A stretch of 6,490 nucleotides of DNA, taken from the NCBI GenBank assembly GCA_034666665.1, contig JAXDLK010000353.1, forward strand, positions 1 through 6,490. The letters run 5' to 3'. This document shows positions 5,781-6,490 of the stretch, piece after piece; position 1 is the first letter of the stretch; every line of letters begins with the position of its first letter. The DNA is from JAXDLK01 sp034666665 (GTDB lineage Bacteria > Desulfobacterota > Binatia > JACPRU01). Position numbers and translations under genes: made by a program. The notes beneath the pieces were generated by a model. The model ran no database searches. It was not told the origin of the DNA and saw nothing but the letters and a program-made list of their open reading frames with translations.

Positions 5781-6490
5781 GTCCACCGGCAGTGGTGAGG
5801 GACATGATGGCGGTCGAGAGACGGAACCTGGTGGACGGTGGTCCCGGTCCCGAGCCGGAGCAGGCTCCGGCCGGTGTGCCACAGAACCGGGAAGAGGCCG
5901 AGGCGATGCTCCGCGCGATGGCAGGAGCGTTCTCGCTGATGGCTCCCGGTGGCGCCGGAGGGACCGCGGAGACTCGACCGCCCCCGCCGGCGCCGGCGGA
6001 AAGCGCCCCCGTCGCGCTGCTCACGGTCGATGCGAGCGGTGTGGTGCGCGATTTCGACCCTACCGCCGAACGGATCTTCGGCTATGCTGCGGAAGAGGTG
6101 GTCGGTCGTCACGTCCGCATGGTCCTCACGTCGCCCGATGACGATGACCTCCTGACGTCCGCCCAGACCGCCTCGCTCCTGCGAGGTCCCGTGGGGCATC
6201 GACCGGGCGGAGCGTTCGCGGTCGAGCTCACCGCGTTGCGGATCGAGCCCGGCGGCGGGCCGCTGTGGGTCCTCGCCGTCCGCGACGTCGAGGAGTACGA
6301 CGCCGCCGAAGCGAAGCGCCGCAAGATGGAAGCTCGCTATCGCTCGCTGGTGGAGCAGATCCCAGCGATCACGTTCATGGGCAGCCTGAACGAAGAAATG
6401 AACGAGCTCTACGTCAGTCCGCAGATCGAATCGCTGCTCGGCTTCAGCCAGGACGAGTGGGTGAGCGATCCCTTTCTCTGGTACCGCCAG
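5777..6490 (+). CDS. Multi-PAS sensory protein, N-terminal part (3' end outside window)
   Basis: First 238 codons of a signalling protein whose output domain is not visible; a histidine kinase, GGDEF/EAL or other multi-PAS regulator are all possible. Residues 1-77 are a low-complexity Gly/Pro/Ala-rich lead with one helical stretch (38-55). Residues about 78-172 form a PAS domain: APVALLTVDASGVV, FDPTAERIFGYAAEEVVGRH, then WVLAVRDVEE. A charged linker (173-187) leads to a second PAS domain from about 188: YRSLVEQIPAITFMG, LYVSPQIESLLGFSQDEW, cut by the right edge. No heme- or flavin-binding signature can be confirmed. GTG 5777 overlaps the hypB stop (GTGA) with GGAGG 10 bases upstream (5762-5766); ATG 5804 or 5807 after GAGGG is an alternative 9-10 codons in. 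The tight coupling to hypB suggests it is transcribed with the hydrogenase genes, but a role in sensing H2, O2 or redox state is inference. Confidence 0.88.
   Translation, partial: MSPPAVVRDMMAVERRNLVDGGPGPEPEQAPAGVPQNREEAEAMLRAMAGAFSLMAPGGAGGTAETRPPPPAPAESAPVALLTVDASGVVRDFDPTAERIFGYAAEEVVGRHVRMVLTSPDDDDLLTSAQTASLLRGPVGHRPGGAFAVELTALRIEPGGGPLWVLAVRDVEEYDAAEAKRRKMEARYRSLVEQIPAITFMGSLNEEMNELYVSPQIESLLGFSQDEWVSDPFLWYRQ

Noticed and set aside
5241..6199. Minus-strand open frames opposite hypB and the PAS gene
   Set aside because: The plus strand carries clear GTPase and PAS motifs over the same bases; the minus frames show only Arg/Pro-rich sequence.
1..6490. CRISPR arrays, tRNA or rRNA genes, insertion sequences, attachment sites, intrinsic terminators
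   Set aside because: None was seen; coding sequence is continuous on one strand, and no regular repeats, terminal inverted repeats or stem-loop plus T-run appear.

Overview
The window is a stretch of very GC-rich bacterial DNA (third codon positions are mostly G or C) carried entirely by one strand. It holds most of a [NiFe]-hydrogenase operon of the group 1h type, also called actinobacterial-type or Hhy. This family is known for oxygen-insensitive, high-affinity uptake of trace H2, and is found in Actinobacteria and in other soil phyla such as Acidobacteria, Chloroflexi and Verrucomicrobia. The phylum cannot be fixed from these bases. The family and the high GC suggest a soil-type aerobe; the partial PAS protein at the right end resembles, from memory, proteins of large-genome bacteria such as Planctomycetes or Acidobacteria, but this is a weak hint.

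Layout, all on the + strand: C-terminal part of the hydrogenase small subunit (1-281), complete large subunit (285-2069), a zinc-ribbon-like DUF5947-type protein (2066-2803), a 444-residue conserved but uncharacterised hydrogenase-cluster protein (2800-4134), hydrogenase maturation endopeptidase (4131-4655), HypA (4648-4977), HypB with a Cys/His-rich N terminus (4977-5780), and the start of a multi-PAS sensory protein (5777 to the right edge). Every junction is either a 3-base gap or an overlap of 1 to 8 bases, so the array is read as a single translationally coupled operon. Its promoter lies to the left of the window, and no terminator is visible.

How the genes fit together: the small and large subunits form the H2-oxidising heterodimer. 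HypA and HypB deliver Ni to the large-subunit precursor, and the endopeptidase then removes the 21-residue tail after His573. The DUF5947-type and 444-residue proteins travel with this hydrogenase class and are presumably class-specific assembly or partner factors; they are the least understood part of the window. The PAS protein is coupled to hypB by a GTGA overlap and may be a sensor expressed with the hydrogenase, but its output domain lies outside the window. HypC, HypD, HypE, HypF and a Rieske-type partner are not seen here. There is no gene-free stretch longer than 3 bases.
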